A stretch of DNA of 56,280 bases from an uncultured Bacteroidales bacterium (GCA_900318955.1 ONMJ01000010.1:1-56280); one strand, 5' to 3'. Positions 7,746-17,657 are shown, counted from the stretch's first letter. Notes: generated by a model not told the origin, from the letters alone. Translations and numbers: made by a program.

Positions 7746-10661
7746 TTATTCGTTTTTACCAATGAATGCCTTTCCCGCAAACCCATCCACGCATATTCGG
7801 AGCGGCCGGGGAAGACGTACATGGCGCAGGTAAACGGTCTCGTCCTCTGCAGGGAGGGAATCCAGGGAGGAAAGATCTACCGAATCGTCCGGACGTCCGA
7901 ATGGATCGACATTGACATACCCTGCATTGAAAGAAGTGAGATTCTGGAAGAAATGGGTCCCCTGGCTGGGATCGACGCGGAAAGTCGGCAGGGAGCATTC
8001 AACGATGACCCTTGCCTCTGATATGTCGCTCCATACGACAGGAACTCCGAGAGAAGGAATACTAGAGCCCCAACGGCCGTAACCAATCAGAGCATATGGC
8101 TTTCCTTCAGCGCGCATCCTCGCGTTGAGTTCCCTTATCTGGGCGGCCATCTCTACAGTCTTCAGCGTGTCAAACGCCGATTCTTTAAGATATATGACAT
8201 CCTGAATCCCATTTATCCAGCCGGTCCCAAGAGCAGACGAACTATTCAAAATAGCATCCCGGGTATCAATTTCATCCCAGTCTATCCTCGCCTGCATGCT
8301 GTCTGAAGAAATTGGACGTACCTGAAGCACATCAAACACGCCCTTGTCCAGCTCAGCGGCATACTCTATTTCTACATTGCATTTCATTTCTTCGACAGCC
8401 ATCGAAAGCAATTCAGAGAGAATTTCCGCCAAAGGGAAAGTTCTATACTTGAGGATGTGGGAGAAGGTAACGAATTTCGGCCCCTCCGCAAGCGGAGAGT
8501 CCACCATCCGCATGCCCGTATAGTCATAGGTGGATACAACCTTGGAGAAGGATTTAAACTTCGAGCAATCGCTGATTGGAATTCTCTCCAGGTTGACCGC
8601 ATCATCGACGGAAGTCTTAAACTTTTCCGGGCGGATATCAAGGGCATACATCACCTGCTGAGTATCCCGCATAGTCAGTTCCGGGGTAGAAGTCTGAAGG
8701 GCCTTTCCAGGATATCTGGGAGAAAACCGCAGAACCTTTTCGCCATCGACTACGGCTTTCCCGAGACCGAATGCCACTTTGGCGACACCTTCCTCCGCCC
8801 GCTCATATCCTATTGGATAAAAGTTGACGGACCTTGCGACTCCTGATAAGGTCGGGAAGAAATACCCGCTGTCTTCACTGCCGCAGAGCTGCTGGATGAC
8901 TATGGCCATTTTCTCCTCTGAAATCACGTTCGCTGTCGCTGTGATATAGCCCCTCGAAGAAGCATAATACACAGAGGCATAAACGCTCTTAACCGCTTTT
9001 GCAAGAAGCCTCACCTGCTGATCCGGATTTGACACAGAAGGTATCATATATGTCGAATACACTCCTGCAAACGGCTGATAATAAGAATCTTCCAGCTTCG
9101 AAGAGGAGCGTACGGCAAATGGACCTTCGACAGAATTTACAAATACCCTGAGTGCATCTGTCAGATCCTGAGGGAGCCTTGACGAGACGAACTCGGAGAG
9201 AATTTCTTCGTCGGAAATATCTGAGTTGATGACATACTGGAGTCCGTTCTCCATTATGAACTTGTCGAAATAATCAGTAGCTATGACAAATGTCCTCGGA
9301 ACTGTAACATGAACTCCTTCCCATTTATCAAATACCCCGTGCTTGTAAAGGATGCGGTTGAGGAATGCCAGTCCCCTGGCCTTTCCGCCAAGCGAACCTT
9401 CACCAAGCCGAGAGAACCAGATAGTGTCATTGAAAGTTGCTGGATCAAACTTCGCCACAACACCGAGTCCCTGAGATATCCGATAATCATGGAGTATGGG
9501 AACGACCACAGAACGGAAGGTCTCCGAATCGGAGGAAGTCCAATTTTTAATATGGTTTCCAGGGCCGAAAATACCTCTGGCAAGGAGCCATCTGGACACA
9601 TAATTCTTGCTCCTGAGAACATCGAGAACCCTAGCAGGGATAGTAGAGATAACACGTTCCGCCCCTTGAAGATCCCTTGCACGTCCATAAACCTTCCCGG
9701 AAGCGTCAGCCGCAACAAAATCTCCGAATCCGAACTCGCGGCCGATGTACTCGGAAAGTTCATGAGTCAGCGTCTTCGACCGCTTATTTAGAAATCCCGC
9801 ATTCAGATTTTTGGCAACCGACCTCATGCTTTCCTGAGAGGACTGCATAAGAATCGGCATCTTCGGCACTTCGCTCCGAATCAGATTGCAAAGGTCGACA
9901 CCGGCATCGAGTTTTTCCTCGGAGGGATGATCGTGACGATGGATAACAAATCCGATATCGGATATCACACCGAGAAGATTGTCCCTGTATTTATGGAAAA
10001 GGCCGACAGCGTCATTATAGTTTGTTGCAAGAAGTATCTTCGGACGAGCTCTTTTCCTGAAGATCTGCTGATCCTCGTTAAGGGCATCCCTTATAGCCGC
10101 CACATTCTGTTGAAGGACAAGTCTGTACAGGAGGGGAAGATAGGTGGAATAATACCTTACCGAATCCTCTACAAGCAGGATGCACTGGACTCCCCCCTCG
10201 AGGATGTCGTAATCCGCATTCACACTGTCCTCAAGGAGCTTCACGATTGCAAGAATAAGGTCGGCCTGACCGTTCCAGCAGAAAATATAATCAACGGCGG
10301 ACCGGTCGCTTTCTTCAATCTTGCGATATACTTCTCTCGAGAAAGAGGAAAGGAGAACTATCGGAGTCTCACTGTCATATGACTTCATTTTGGAGGCGAA
10401 CGAAAACACGTCGGTACCTCCGACATTGAACATAGTGATAATGAGATCGAAGCGCTCTCCGGAAGCAGCCTTCGCAATGGCCTCGTCAGGGGTCTCAACC
10501 CTTTCGAATACGGGAGGATTGGAGAGGTTGAGATCGGAATACTCTCGGGCAAGCCTGGCATCCAATCTACCATCCTCTTCGAGCGAGAAATTGTCGTAGT
10601 TGTTGCAGACAAGGAGGATCCTCCGGATCCTTCGGGCCATGAAGGTTGTCGAATCTGTCAT
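7746..10661 (-). CDS. Receiver-like domains fused to a PEP synthase/PPDK ATP-binding domain
   Basis: A 971-aa cytoplasmic protein. Residues ~10-150 form a receiver-like alpha/beta domain (RRILLVCNNYDN, FDLIITMFNVGG, TPIVLLSSFS). A second, larger one covers ~160-310 (QCILLVEDSVRYY, PKILLATNYNDA, GVISDIGF). From ~415 comes the PEP synthase/pyruvate phosphate dikinase N-terminal nucleotide-binding domain (GSLGGKARGLAFLNR, GPFAVRSSSKLEDSYYQPFAG, FGLGKAVVDGEKVLRFSP). The swivelling phosphohistidine domain and the PEP-binding barrel are absent, so it cannot run the full PEP synthase cycle. It may be a phosphotransfer or signalling protein; that is inference. It lies 7 bases after argS. Confidence 0.85.
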   Translation of the reverse strand: MTDSTTFMARRIRRILLVCNNYDNFSLEEDGRLDARLAREYSDLNLSNPPVFERVETPDEAIAKAASGERFDLIITMFNVGGTDVFSFASKMKSYDSETPIVLLSSFSREVYRKIEESDRSAVDYIFCWNGQADLILAIVKLLEDSVNADYDILEGGVQCILLVEDSVRYYSTYLPLLYRLVLQQNVAAIRDALNEDQQIFRKRARPKILLATNYNDAVGLFHKYRDNLLGVISDIGFVIHRHDHPSEEKLDAGVDLCNLIRSEVPKMPILMQSSQESMRSVAKNLNAGFLNKRSKTLTHELSEYIGREFGFGDFVAADASGKVYGRARDLQGAERVISTIPARVLDVLRSKNYVSRWLLARGIFGPGNHIKNWTSSDSETFRSVVVPILHDYRISQGLGVVAKFDPATFNDTIWFSRLGEGSLGGKARGLAFLNRILYKHGVFDKWEGVHVTVPRTFVIATDYFDKFIMENGLQYVINSDISDEEILSEFVSSRLPQDLTDALRVFVNSVEGPFAVRSSSKLEDSYYQPFAGVYSTYMIPSVSNPDQQVRLLAKAVKSVYASVYYASSRGYITATANVISEEKMAIVIQQLCGSEDSGYFFPTLSGVARSVNFYPIGYERAEEGVAKVAFGLGKAVVDGEKVLRFSPRYPGKALQTSTPELTMRDTQQVMYALDIRPEKFKTSVDDAVNLERIPISDCSKFKSFSKVVSTYDYTGMRMVDSPLAEGPKFVTFSHILKYRTFPLAEILSELLSMAVEEMKCNVEIEYAAELDKGVFDVLQVRPISSDSMQARIDWDEIDTRDAILNSSSALGTGWINGIQDVIYLKESAFDTLKTVEMAAQIRELNARMRAEGKPYALIGYGRWGSSIPSLGVPVVWSDISEARVIVECSLPTFRVDPSQGTHFFQNLTSFNAGYVNVDPFGRPDDSVDLSSLDSLPAEDETVYLRHVRLPRPLRICVDGFAGKAFIGKNE

Positions 10662-10668
10662 TTCTCCT

Positions 10669-12459
10669 TTACATTCTCTCGGGAAGTTCTATTCCGAGGA
10701 TATCCATTGCGCGGCGAAGCACCGAAGAAAGAGTATCTATCAGCTGGAGACGGAACTTCAGCACAGATGCATCTTCTTCTTTAAGAATAGGAGTATCGTG
10801 ATAATACTGGTTGAACTCCTTGGCGAGATCATACGAGTAATTGGCGATGACCGCCGGGGAAAGGGCGGAAACGGCCTCCTGTACCTTCTGAGGCAGGATT
10901 CCAATCAGTTTGATAAGACGGATTTCCTTGGCGGAGGGGACGATTTCGGTCGTAATATCCTCTGGACCATAGGAAATACCCTGTTCAGCAGATTTACGAA
11001 GAATGGAGCGGATACGGGCATGGGTATACTGGATGAAAGGGCCTGTATTGCCGTTGAAATCGATAGACTCCTTCGGATTGAAAAGCATGGTCTTTTTGGG
11101 ATCCACCTTGATAATGAAATACTTGAGAGCGCCAAGGCCGATCATATGGTAAAGCCTCTCTTTCTCTTCGGGCGAGACATCCGCAAGCTTGCCGCTCTCC
11201 TCGGAAGTAGCTTTCGCCTCCTCGTACATCTTCTCGATCAGATCGTCCGCATCCACGACAGTCCCTTCGCGGGATTTCATCTTCCCCTCAGGAAGCTCTA
11301 CCATTCCATACGAGAGATGGTAGATCTGGTCCGCCCAATCAAATCCAAGCTTCTTGAGAATGAGTTTCAGCACCTGGAAATGGTAATCCTGCTCATTTCC
11401 GACCACATAGACATGGGAATCGAGGTCGTAGAGGGAGAATCTTCTCTCAGCTGTCCCGAGATCCTGGGTGATATAGACAGAGGTGCCGTCTCCGCGAAGA
11501 ACGAGCTTTCGATCCAGTCCGTCTGCGGTAAGGTCGCACCATACAGAGCCATCGGCCTCTTTTTCAAAGACACCCATTTCCAGCCCCTTCCGGACCAATT
11601 CCTTACCAAGAAGATATGTATCAGATTCCCTGTCCACCTTGTCAAAAGAGATGCCTAGAGCTTTGTAAGTCTCATCAAACCCCTTGAAAACCCAAGAGTT
11701 CATCATGTTCCAAAGGTCACGGACTTCCTTATCGCCCTGCTCCCACTGGACAAGCATCTTATGAGCCTCAACAAGGGACGGGGCGTTTTTCTTGGCCTCC
11801 TCTTCACTCATCCCCTCTTCCATCAGCTGCTTGACCTCAGCCTTGTACATCTTGTCGAAAGCGACATAGCAGTCGCCGACGAGATGGTCGCCCTTGATTC
11901 CGGTCGACTCCGGAGTCTTCCCGTCGAAGAGTTTCTTCCAAGCGAGCATGCTCTTGCAGATATGGACTCCCCTGTCATTGATAAGGGTTGCCTTTATCAC
12001 TTCGTTGCCGCCGGCCTTAAGGAGCCTGGAGACGGAATCTCCGAGAAGATTGTTACGGATATGTCCAAGGTGGAGAGGCTTGTTGGTATTAGGAGAGGAG
12101 AACTCAACCATTATTCTCTTTCCTGTCGAAGGAAGCTGGCCAAAATCAGGGTCAGAGGCTATTGAGGCGAACATTTCGTCCCAATAAACAGAGGAGAACA
12201 AAAGATTGAGAAAGCCCTTTACGCTATTATATGAAGCTATTTCAGGGACATTGGCAACGAGGTATTCTCCGATAGCGTTACCTGTCGCCTCGGGAGCGGC
12301 ATGGGAGATCCTTAGAAGCGGAAAAACTACGAGAGTATAGTCTCCTTCGAATTCCTTACGGGTAACACTTACCTGAAGGGTCGAAGCATCTGTATCTACG
12401 CCGTAAAGGGCCTTTATAGCCTCAGCGGCCTTTTGCTGAATAAAACTTTCCGGTGTCAT
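10669..12459 (-). CDS. argS: Arginyl-tRNA synthetase
   Basis: A 596-aa class I aminoacyl-tRNA synthetase charging tRNA-Arg with arginine. The N-terminal Arg-specific Add1 domain is followed by SSPNTNKPLHLGHIRNN, with the HIGH motif as HLGH at residues 130-133. The KMSKS loop is degenerate (EGKMKSREGTVVDADDL), as usual for ArgRS. The DALR anticodon-binding domain is at the C-terminus (QYTHARIRSILRK, FNQYYHDTPIL, LSSVLRRAMDILGIELPERM). Length and ends are those of a complete protein. It begins 3 bases after rpoD ends, so the sigma factor and this enzyme are very likely co-transcribed. Confidence 0.97.
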   Translation of the reverse strand: MTPESFIQQKAAEAIKALYGVDTDASTLQVSVTRKEFEGDYTLVVFPLLRISHAAPEATGNAIGEYLVANVPEIASYNSVKGFLNLLFSSVYWDEMFASIASDPDFGQLPSTGKRIMVEFSSPNTNKPLHLGHIRNNLLGDSVSRLLKAGGNEVIKATLINDRGVHICKSMLAWKKLFDGKTPESTGIKGDHLVGDCYVAFDKMYKAEVKQLMEEGMSEEEAKKNAPSLVEAHKMLVQWEQGDKEVRDLWNMMNSWVFKGFDETYKALGISFDKVDRESDTYLLGKELVRKGLEMGVFEKEADGSVWCDLTADGLDRKLVLRGDGTSVYITQDLGTAERRFSLYDLDSHVYVVGNEQDYHFQVLKLILKKLGFDWADQIYHLSYGMVELPEGKMKSREGTVVDADDLIEKMYEEAKATSEESGKLADVSPEEKERLYHMIGLGALKYFIIKVDPKKTMLFNPKESIDFNGNTGPFIQYTHARIRSILRKSAEQGISYGPEDITTEIVPSAKEIRLIKLIGILPQKVQEAVSALSPAVIANYSYDLAKEFNQYYHDTPILKEEDASVLKFRLQLIDTLSSVLRRAMDILGIELPERM

Positions 12460-12462
12460 CGC

Positions 12463-13323
12463 TTATCCGAGATAGTCTTTCAGCAGTTTACTTCTTGAAG
12501 GGCTCTTGAGACGGCGGATAGCCTTCTCCTTGATCTGGCGGACGCGCTCCCTTGTAAGGCCGAAACGCTCCCCGATCTCTTCAAGGGTCATTTCCTGGCA
12601 GCCGATGCCGAAGAAGGATTTGATTATTTCCCTCTCGCGGTCGGTAAGAGTAGAAAGGGCACGCTCTATCTCTGTATTGAGCGATTCATTGACAAGGCCC
12701 TTGTCCGCACTCGGAGAATCGTCGTTCGGAAGGACATCGAGAAGAGAGTTATCCTCTCCTTCGACAAAAGGCGCATCGACAGAAACATGACGTCCGGACA
12801 CACGGAGAGTGTCTGATATCTTGTCCCTAGGGACATCGATTATCTCTGAAAGCTCTTCGTCTGAAGGCTGGCGCTCGTTCTCCTGCTCAAACTTGGAGAG
12901 AGCTTTGTTGATCTTGTTGAGGGAGCCTACCTGATTGAGCGGCAGACGGACTATTCTCGACTGCTCGGCAAGAGCCTGGAGAATTGACTGACGAATCCAC
13001 CAAACGGCATAAGAGATAAACTTGAAGCCTCTGGTCTCATCAAATTTCTCAGCAGCCTTGATAAGGCCGAGATTTCCTTCATTGATAAGGTCGGGAAGAG
13101 AAAGTCCCTGATTCTGATACTGTTTCGCTACGGAAACCACGAAACGGAGGTTGGCTCTTGTAAGTTTTTCTAGTGCAGCCTGGTCTCCCTTACGGATTCT
13201 CTGGGCAAGTTCGACTTCTTCTTCAGGAGTCACGAGCTCCTCCCTGCCGATCTCCTGGAGATACTTGTCAAGAGACGCGCTCTCACGGTTGGTGATCGAC
13301 TTTGTAATCTTTAATTGTCTCAT
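12463..13323 (-). CDS. rpoD: Primary sigma factor RpoD/SigA (short Bacteroidota type)
   Basis: A 286-aa sigma-70 factor. Region 1.2 is near the N-terminus ([20 protein letters not shown]), region 2 has the core-binding and -10 recognition helices ([36 protein letters not shown]), region 3 follows [13 protein letters not shown], and region 4.2 carries the helix-turn-helix [20 protein letters not shown]. Lack of region 1.1 and of the large non-conserved insert is typical of Bacteroidota housekeeping sigma factors, which recognise the TTTG/TAnnTTTG promoters seen across this window. No clear promoter of that type is visible in the 83 bases upstream; GACATTTG is the closest match. Confidence 0.96.
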   Translation of the reverse strand: MRQLKITKSITNRESASLDKYLQEIGREELVTPEEEVELAQRIRKGDQAALEKLTRANLRFVVSVAKQYQNQGLSLPDLINEGNLGLIKAAEKFDETRGFKFISYAVWWIRQSILQALAEQSRIVRLPLNQVGSLNKINKALSKFEQENERQPSDEELSEIIDVPRDKISDTLRVSGRHVSVDAPFVEGEDNSLLDVLPNDDSPSADKGLVNESLNTEIERALSTLTDREREIIKSFFGIGCQEMTLEEIGERFGLTRERVRQIKEKAIRRLKSPSRSKLLKDYLG

Positions 13324-13406
13324 ATTTTGTTATAAATCAATTATTTCTTACAAATGTCACCGTCCCCGCGAGAGCGCGTCTCCGATATTTCAACCGGCCG
13401 GGTCCG

Positions 13407-14861
13407 CTACTTGGCGAAACCGAAGTAGAATGACTTTCCGTTGGCGTCCACTCCTTCTATAAAGATAGACCTTGAGGCCTTCTTGGTAAGAGCGATGACA
13501 TCTTCCGGTTTCGAAACGGCCTGATCGTTGACATAGAGGATTATACTTCCTGCCTCGGCTCCCGCCTCGGCCATCTTGCCCTGACCTACGCTCACGATTT
13601 CAACTCCACCCTTTGCTCCTATTGCCCTGAGGGTCTCGGCGTCTGCGGACTTTAGCGAAGCTCCATAGAAAGCTATGCTTCCGTCGACATTGGTCTCTCC
13701 AGTATTGGTGGCAACGCCTTGGAATTCAACCTCTGTCACTTTCTCCTTTCCATCACGGATATATGTGATAGAAGCTTTGTCTCCCGGATGGTAATTATTG
13801 ACCTTCGCCTGAACAGAAGGAGCATCTTTTACTTTCTCCCCGTCGATAGCTATAATCACGTCACCTTTCTGAAGTCCTGCCTTCTCAGCTGCTCCGGATT
13901 TCGAAACCTCGTTAATATATACGCCTGAAAGTGAGGAAAGTTTCAATTCTTTTGCAATTTTATCATCAACTGTCTGCATGGTGATGCCGAGGATGGCACG
14001 CTTGACCGAGCCGAAATCGATAAGGTCTTCGACAACCTTCTTGACGATATTGACCGGAACAGCGAATGAGTAACCGCTATATGAACCTGTCTGGGATATG
14101 ATCGCAGTGTTAATGCCCACCAGCTGGCCTTTCTTGTTGACAAGGGCACCACCCGAGTTACCGGGGTTGACCGCGGCGTCAGTCTGAATGAAAGATTCGA
14201 TTTTGAACTCTCCGGAATTGCTAGGCATAGAACGGCCCTTGGCACTCACGATACCTGCGGTAATAGTCGAACGGAGGTTGTATGAAAGCGGGCTTCCGAT
14301 AGCAAGGACCCACTCGCCAAGACGGAGAGCATCGCTGTCGCCCATCTCTATGACCGGAAGGTCTGTAGCATCGATTTTAATAAGAGCCACATCGGTTGCT
14401 GGATCGGTTCCTACCACCGTTGCGTCATAAACCTTATTGTTATTGAGGGTGACACTGACCTTGGATGCGTTCTCAACGACATGATTGTTGGTCACTATAT
14501 AGCCGTCGGAACGGATAATGACACCGGAACCGCTGCCCTTCTGCTCCCTGGACTGGGGCTGGCCGAATTCCTCTCCGAAGAAATAGCGGAAGAACGGATC
14601 AATCTGCTGATACTGCTGACGCATTTTGACCGTAACTTCAACATAAACGACAGCGTCTACTGCAGATTCTGCCGCATAAGTAAAATCCGGGTAATCGGAA
14701 TCTGCCAAATTGACAGTTTTTGTCCTGTACTCGACAGCATTGCCGCTGCCGTCGGACGGAGAAGAAACAAATACTCCTTCATTGTTGGCTTTCACCACTC
14801 CATATGCTGTCAGGCCGCTCAGAAGAACGGACAGAAGCACTACAAAGAAACCTTTTTTCAT
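13407..14861 (-). CDS. DegQ/HtrA-type periplasmic serine protease
   Basis: A 484-aa Do-family protease/chaperone of the periplasm. A signal peptide or N-terminal anchor (FFVVLLSVLLSGLTAYGVV) precedes a trypsin-like domain with His127 in TNNHVVENA, Asp157 in ATDVALIKI and Ser236 in NPGNSGGAL. The first PDZ domain begins near LSGVYINEVSKSGAAEKAGL and a second, more divergent one occupies the C-terminus (GGVEIVSVGQGKMAEAGAEAGSII). The extended LA loop (QQIDPFFRYFFGEEFGQPQSREQKGSG) is typical of DegP/DegQ. It degrades or refolds misfolded envelope proteins. It lies upstream of rpoD on the same strand, 83 bases away, and is divergent from dnaN. Confidence 0.94.
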   Translation of the reverse strand: MKKGFFVVLLSVLLSGLTAYGVVKANNEGVFVSSPSDGSGNAVEYRTKTVNLADSDYPDFTYAAESAVDAVVYVEVTVKMRQQYQQIDPFFRYFFGEEFGQPQSREQKGSGSGVIIRSDGYIVTNNHVVENASKVSVTLNNNKVYDATVVGTDPATDVALIKIDATDLPVIEMGDSDALRLGEWVLAIGSPLSYNLRSTITAGIVSAKGRSMPSNSGEFKIESFIQTDAAVNPGNSGGALVNKKGQLVGINTAIISQTGSYSGYSFAVPVNIVKKVVEDLIDFGSVKRAILGITMQTVDDKIAKELKLSSLSGVYINEVSKSGAAEKAGLQKGDVIIAIDGEKVKDAPSVQAKVNNYHPGDKASITYIRDGKEKVTEVEFQGVATNTGETNVDGSIAFYGASLKSADAETLRAIGAKGGVEIVSVGQGKMAEAGAEAGSIILYVNDQAVSKPEDVIALTKKASRSIFIEGVDANGKSFYFGFAK

Positions 14862-14988
14862 AACTATATCGATTTATTTTATCCTATGACATTCGGCTCG
14901 AAAGACGGGCCGGTCTCAATTTTTCAAATTATATGCCATTCCCACTCTCTCGAGGAATTGTTTTATAGGCACTATTATTATGCGGGGA

Positions 14989-15020
14989 TTTGACTAATTT
15001 GTCGAAAATAATTATATTTG
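14989..15020 (+). promoter_or_regulatory. dnaN operon promoter
   Basis: TTTG at 14989-14992, a 20-base spacer, and TATATTTG at 15013-15020 match the Bacteroidota consensus. The start site would be near 15026, giving a leader of about 33 bases before the dnaN ATG. Confidence 0.75.
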
Positions 15021-15058
15021 TATGCTAACTGCGAGATTAAAGATAAAAACATTTAAAT

Positions 15059-16180
15059 ATGAAATTCAGTATTTCCAGCACAGACCTTCTGAAGGCTCTC
15101 ACAGACGTTTCCAAGGCTATCCCCGCCAAGTCTGCACTCCCTATTCTTGAGAACTTCCTCTTTGTTCTTAAAGATAACCGCCTCCAGATTACAGCTTCTG
15201 ACCAAGAACTGACACTTCGCACAGAAATCGATGTCGATTCCGCCGAGGAAGGAGGAAGCATAGCTATCCCTGCAAGGCACACTATCGAGCTCCTGAAGGT
15301 CCTCCCCGACCAGCCTCTTAAGATCAGGACACTCAACGACAGCTCATTCGAATGCAGCTGGTCGAGCGGAAATTCCGTCCTCCCCTATTTCCCCGCAGAC
15401 GACTATCCTGAAATAAAAATGGCGGGCGAAGACGCCCAGAAAGTCGTTTTCCCTGCAGAGAGTCTTGTAGACGGCATCGGCGGGACAGTCTATGCCACGG
15501 CTGACGATGAGATCCGTCCGGCAATGAACGGTATCTTCTTCGATATCGACACCGCCTCTACCACCCTTGTCGCATCTGATTCCCATAAGCTGATTTGCTA
15601 CACAACAGGCGACGTCGAAGCTTCCGAGAAGGCTTCATTCATCCTCCACAAGAAACCGGCGAACGTTCTCAAATCAATTATCGGCAAGGATGTAGAAAAG
15701 GTTGAGATAGCCTTCGACGCCTCTACTGTCGTATTCACTTTCGGAAGCACTATGATGGTATGCCGCCTTGTTGTCGGCAAATACCCGCGCTACCGCGACG
15801 TCATTCCGCAGAACAACTCCAACATCCTTAAGATAGACAGGCAGCTGCTTCTCAACACCGTCCGCCGTGTAGCCGTATGCGCCAACAAAGCGTCCAATCA
15901 CATCAAATTCGACCTCAAGCAGGGCCAGCTCGAAGTTTCCGCCCAGGATCTCGGATTCGCCCTTGCAGCTTATGAGAAGATTCTCTGCGACTATCAGGGA
16001 GATGAGCTTACTATCGGATTCAAGTCTACTTTCCTGACTGAAATCCTCGCCAACATGAGCTGCAACACTCTGGTAATAAAGTTTGCCGACTCCCGCCGCG
16101 CCGCTCTGTTGCTTCCTTCCGAAGAAGAGGCCGAAAGCGAGAAGATTTGCGGTATCCTGATGCCTATAATGATTTCATAG
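15059..16180 (+). CDS. dnaN: DNA polymerase III beta sliding clamp
   Basis: A 373-aa clamp protein of three repeated domains. It starts with the typical MKFSISSTDLLKAL, has ALPILENFLFVLKDNRLQITASDQEL in domain 1, RPAMNGIFFDI and ASDSHKL in domain 2, and ends with the C-terminal ICGILMPIMIS (LMPM-type hydrophobic pocket edge). The dimer encircles DNA and tethers polymerase III and other clamp-binding proteins. It is the first gene of a plus-strand group and is followed after 4 bases by a DnaQ-like exonuclease, a pairing common in this phylum. Confidence 0.97.
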   Translation: MKFSISSTDLLKALTDVSKAIPAKSALPILENFLFVLKDNRLQITASDQELTLRTEIDVDSAEEGGSIAIPARHTIELLKVLPDQPLKIRTLNDSSFECSWSSGNSVLPYFPADDYPEIKMAGEDAQKVVFPAESLVDGIGGTVYATADDEIRPAMNGIFFDIDTASTTLVASDSHKLICYTTGDVEASEKASFILHKKPANVLKSIIGKDVEKVEIAFDASTVVFTFGSTMMVCRLVVGKYPRYRDVIPQNNSNILKIDRQLLLNTVRRVAVCANKASNHIKFDLKQGQLEVSAQDLGFALAAYEKILCDYQGDELTIGFKSTFLTEILANMSCNTLVIKFADSRRAALLLPSEEEAESEKICGILMPIMIS

Positions 16181-16184
16181 AAAT

Positions 16185-17099
16185 ATGGAACTGAATCTTG
16201 AAAGACCGCTGCTCTTTTTCGACATAGAGAGCACCGGTCTTAATATTGCAACCGACTGCATTGCCGAGCTTAGTTTTGTCAAAGCCCTTCCTGGTGGAGA
16301 GTTAAGGATCAAGACATGGCGCTTCAAGCCATGGGACTATGCCTTAAAGAAGCAGTATCCTATCAATCCTTCCGCTTCTGCCGTCAACGGGATAAAGGAC
16401 GAGGACCTGAAGGACTGCCCGAGATTCATGGACAAGGTCGACGAAGTGATTGAATGGATTGGCGACAGCGATCTCGCCGGCTTCAACTCCGCTAAATTCG
16501 ACCTCCCGATGCTTGCCGAGGAGATAGAAAGGGTACGGAAATATGCCGGCAGGGAGGATATCTCTATCAATCTCCATGAGAAGCTGATGGTTGATGTCCA
16601 GAATATCTACCATTACATGGAGCCGAGGAATCTTCGCGCCGCCCACCGCTTTTATTGCGGCTCTGACTTCGACAACGCACATTCTGCGGAAGCTGATACT
16701 ATGGCCACTTACGAAGTGCTGGTCGGTCAGCTCGAAATGTACGGAGATAAACTCAAGAACGATGTCAATTTCCTATCTTCCGTCGGGGGAAGGCCAAAGA
16801 GCATAGACTACGCAGGAAGGCTCATTTATAATGATGCCGGAGAAGCTGTAGTCAGCTTCGGAAAGCACAAAGGAAAGACAGCCAGAGAGGTCTACAGGAC
16901 AGATCCCTCGTACTTTGCCTGGATAGATGGAGGAGAATTCACCCTCGATACAAAGAGGCAGTTCAGCATTCTGAAGCACCAGTTTGACAAGGAGAGGAAG
17001 GCGGCCTATGATGCCCGTCAGGCATCTTTGAACAGGCCTGCAACAGAAGATGAGCTCGCTTCGCTTGCAAACAGGTTCAATACCGGAAAGCTATTTTAA
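16185..17099 (+). CDS. DnaQ-like 3'-5' exonuclease (epsilon type)
   Basis: A 304-aa exonuclease of the DEDDh group. FFDIESTG carries the first Asp and Glu, GFNSAKFDLPML the second Asp, and the His/Asp pair is in HSAEADTMATYEVL. After the ~180-residue nuclease core comes a C-terminal module with SFGKHKGKTAREVYRTDPSYFAWI, a motif seen at the end of ExoX-like exonucleases. It probably acts in proofreading or DNA repair; whether it is the main epsilon subunit or an ExoX-like repair enzyme is not settled by sequence. Its place next to dnaN supports a replication role. Confidence 0.9.
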   Translation: MELNLERPLLFFDIESTGLNIATDCIAELSFVKALPGGELRIKTWRFKPWDYALKKQYPINPSASAVNGIKDEDLKDCPRFMDKVDEVIEWIGDSDLAGFNSAKFDLPMLAEEIERVRKYAGREDISINLHEKLMVDVQNIYHYMEPRNLRAAHRFYCGSDFDNAHSAEADTMATYEVLVGQLEMYGDKLKNDVNFLSSVGGRPKSIDYAGRLIYNDAGEAVVSFGKHKGKTAREVYRTDPSYFAWIDGGEFTLDTKRQFSILKHQFDKERKAAYDARQASLNRPATEDELASLANRFNTGKLF

Positions 17100-17105
17100 C
17101 GCTCC

Positions 17106-17657
17106 ATGAATATACTGGTCCTTAACTATGAGGGGAAAGTCTGTAATTTCAGACCGGATACCACATTGGAGAAATTCAGCAGGGATTATTATATCCCCGA
17201 CGGGATGGACAGGGTTGCATTCGCCCCTGTCGCCTTTGCCGAAATAGTAAGGACCGGGAAAGCAGTGAGCGAAAAATTTGCTCCGAGATACCTTGGAAAA
17301 AGAAGTTTCGGCCTTTTGATCTATGACGGGACCGCTTTGGACCGCTCTGACATGTTCTCCTATGCGGAGGCTTCATGCCTGGACAAGACCTCAGTACTCT
17401 CATGGCCTCTTCCGGAAAAGGTCGACGATTTCGTCCTCTATTCCGGCGGGAAAGAGATATTCAGATTTGATGGAGATGCCTCTAGTATACTGGAAGATGC
17501 TGCAGCGAAAGCCAGTGCAAGGACATTTTTCCGAACGGGAGATGTTATATGTGCGGAGCTCTCGCCGATAGGGACCCTCTGCATGAGAGAAGACTCCGGA
17601 ATAACAGTATCCGGAGAATCCGGAAATGAGAAACTTTTTGAATTCAGTATTATATGA
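17106..17657 (+). CDS. Degenerate fumarylacetoacetate hydrolase-fold protein
   Basis: A 183-aa protein that I match to the short FAH family (about 200 aa in Bacteroidota) from spaced similarities: IVRTGKAV...KFAPRYLGKRSFGL corresponds to the family segment around a GKN..P..A..Y motif, FFRTGDVICAELSPIGT to the TGD-x-(I/L)-x-TGTP-x-G segment, and EKLFEFSII to the usual C-terminus. The two glutamates that bind the metal (in a YExEL-like motif) are replaced by small residues (AFAPVAFAE), and the aspartate of the GxDFTARD motif is not in its normal place. It therefore looks like a pseudoenzyme. It sits between dnaQ and a membrane protein, overlapping the latter by 4 bases. Confidence 0.55.
   Translation: MNILVLNYEGKVCNFRPDTTLEKFSRDYYIPDGMDRVAFAPVAFAEIVRTGKAVSEKFAPRYLGKRSFGLLIYDGTALDRSDMFSYAEASCLDKTSVLSWPLPEKVDDFVLYSGGKEIFRFDGDASSILEDAAAKASARTFFRTGDVICAELSPIGTLCMREDSGITVSGESGNEKLFEFSII

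Noticed and set aside
10600-11658. 352-aa open frame antisense to argS
   Set aside because: ArgRS is certain on the other strand; the antisense product has no domain pattern and no promoter.
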